Source: Narthecium ossifragum
Taxonomy: Eukaryota > Streptophyta > Magnoliopsida > Dioscoreales > Nartheciaceae
Direction of reading: 5' to 3'
NCBI GenBank assembly: GCA_963920575.1
Contig: OY986965.1
Coordinates: 6,465,134 to 6,529,133 of the forward strand
Length of the DNA stretch: 64,000 nt
Shown: one piece after another, positions 63,055 to 64,000 of the stretch
How the letters are laid out: every line of letters begins with the position of its first letter
How positions within the stretch are numbered: position 1 is the first letter of the stretch
The notes under the pieces: generated by a model
Databases searched by the model: none
What the model saw: the letters and a program-made list of their open reading frames with translations, nothing else
What the model was told of the DNA's origin: nothing
Translations under genes and position numbers: made by a program

Positions 63055-63400
63055 TCAAGGTTTTCCACGCCGGCACTGACCTGCACGAACCGACATAGGT
63101 CGGCACAGAGCACCGCGGAGTTTTAATGATCCGATATAGTTTTAAAATATTATTATGCCTTAGGATTAATTGATCACGCTTGATTCTTAAAACCAATTAT
63201 TTTTTATTTGCCCAGACAACTCTCAATACACTACGAAGGGCTAAAATACCCGGTATATGTGTTCTAGAGGGTCAAATGCCTGTGTCGGACCAGTAAAACA
63301 TGTCAACCCACCTGGTTCATGCCGGTCTATGCCGGCGGCACGTGCCAAGCCAGTCAAGGACTGGCACAACACGTGCCACCAGCATGGCAATTCTTTCCAT
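63055..63400. repeat. Dispersed CCGGC/GGCAC-rich repeat fragments
   Basis: Phrases acgccggcactgacc, cgacataggtcggcac, tgccggtctatgccggcggc and acgtgccaccagcatggc occur in two clusters (63060-63120 and 63280-63390). They are related in composition to the other CCGG-family pieces. Confidence 0.4.
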
Positions 63401-64000
63401 GCATGTCATCCTCTATATAATTTTTAGTCCACTTTGCCAACCTTGAGAGATCACACTACTTAGCACTTTTTGCTGTGATATGTTGCATTGTTCTATTTTC
63501 TGTGTATCTTATAACCATCGATGAAGGATGTTGATGTCAAATAAAATTTACCCCCCACTAGATTTAAGGATGAAGAACCATTGATTCAGCTGCTGACATT
63601 TCATGCACTACTTTGCAATGGCACGTGATTGTGTCTGAGAAAACATTGACATGCGACACAGTTGTGAACGATACATACTGTCATCTCAAGCATAAACCAT
63701 CAGCACTTAACCATGTTCAGCAATTAGTGCTGGGGCTATTACATCTACCAATAGCTTATGCTTGACCAAAGCAATTAGTGCTGATGGACAAGTCTTCTCT
63801 GATTGTTTCAGAAAATTACTGACTGACAGGTTATGCCTTTAATTTCACCCATATGCACTTGTTGGAAGGGGATTAATGAGGATGTTAATTCATTTCAAAG
63901 GTGGTTTTATGTATTTAATAATCCATCAATAGTTTTCCTTGGTTGGTTAAGAGAAGCCATTGGATGGCTTGGCTTCTACTGACTTGTTCTTTTTTTTTGT
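63401..64000. other. Intergenic to window end, nothing recognised
   Basis: AT-rich sequence without a supported gene or element. Confidence 0.5.

Overview
The window is nuclear DNA of a flowering plant, probably a monocot. The evidence is GT-AG introns of up to 6.8 kb, plant-only gene families (a MIKC-type MADS-box gene, a KT/HAK/KUP potassium transporter, a plant PKR1/CHR4-type CHD remodeler), a Copia element with a plant-type initiator-Met primer site, and many small inverted-repeat elements. The monocot call rests only on the resemblance of the MADS protein to the rice OsMADS29 type as I remember it. The species cannot be fixed by reading. One 200-base run of N lies at 18294-18493.

Layout. 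1-2470 is a repeat with inverted outer ends and a roughly 20-bp minisatellite core. 4470-5020 is a hAT-type MITE with a perfect 8-bp target duplication. A complete B-sister MADS-box gene lies on the minus strand at 5212-9077 (253 aa, seven exons under the usual MIKC numbering but only six here, because exons 3 and 4 are joined). Upstream of it are long GA/CT tracts. The peroxisomal 2,4-dienoyl-CoA reductase-like gene (SDR family, minus strand, 12058-14080) ends in a perfect SKL peroxisomal signal, but its first exon(s) with the NAD(P)-binding glycine motif are not found. In that place are a decayed Copia element (14788-16370), a 221-bp fold-back element, low-complexity DNA and the gap.

A complete clade III KUP10/11-like potassium transporter (nine coding exons, 789 aa) lies on the plus strand at 21049-28358. 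After it come an LTR remnant and a PIF/Harbinger-type MITE with TTA target duplication. A GC-rich promoter and leader near 31.2-33.0 kb precedes a very long CHD chromatin remodeler gene (plus strand, 33017-59289, ten coding exons, 2358 aa). It has a PHD finger, two chromodomains, SNF2 ATPase and helicase lobes, and a SANT/Myb-like domain; it is close to Arabidopsis PKR1/CHR4. Its introns hold most of the repeats, including a 5S-rRNA-derived Cassandra-like retroelement into which a CCGG-rich inverted-repeat element has inserted. 59290-64000 holds the 3' leader and noncoding DNA with further repeat pieces.

The four genes do not form a pathway. They are independent loci: ovule/seed MADS regulation, peroxisomal unsaturated fatty-acid oxidation, potassium uptake, and chromatin remodelling. 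The most interesting non-genic signal is the dispersed CCGG-rich family with CATGGATT termini. One copy has clear 8-bp duplicated flanks, and related stretches recur in both large genes and between genes.
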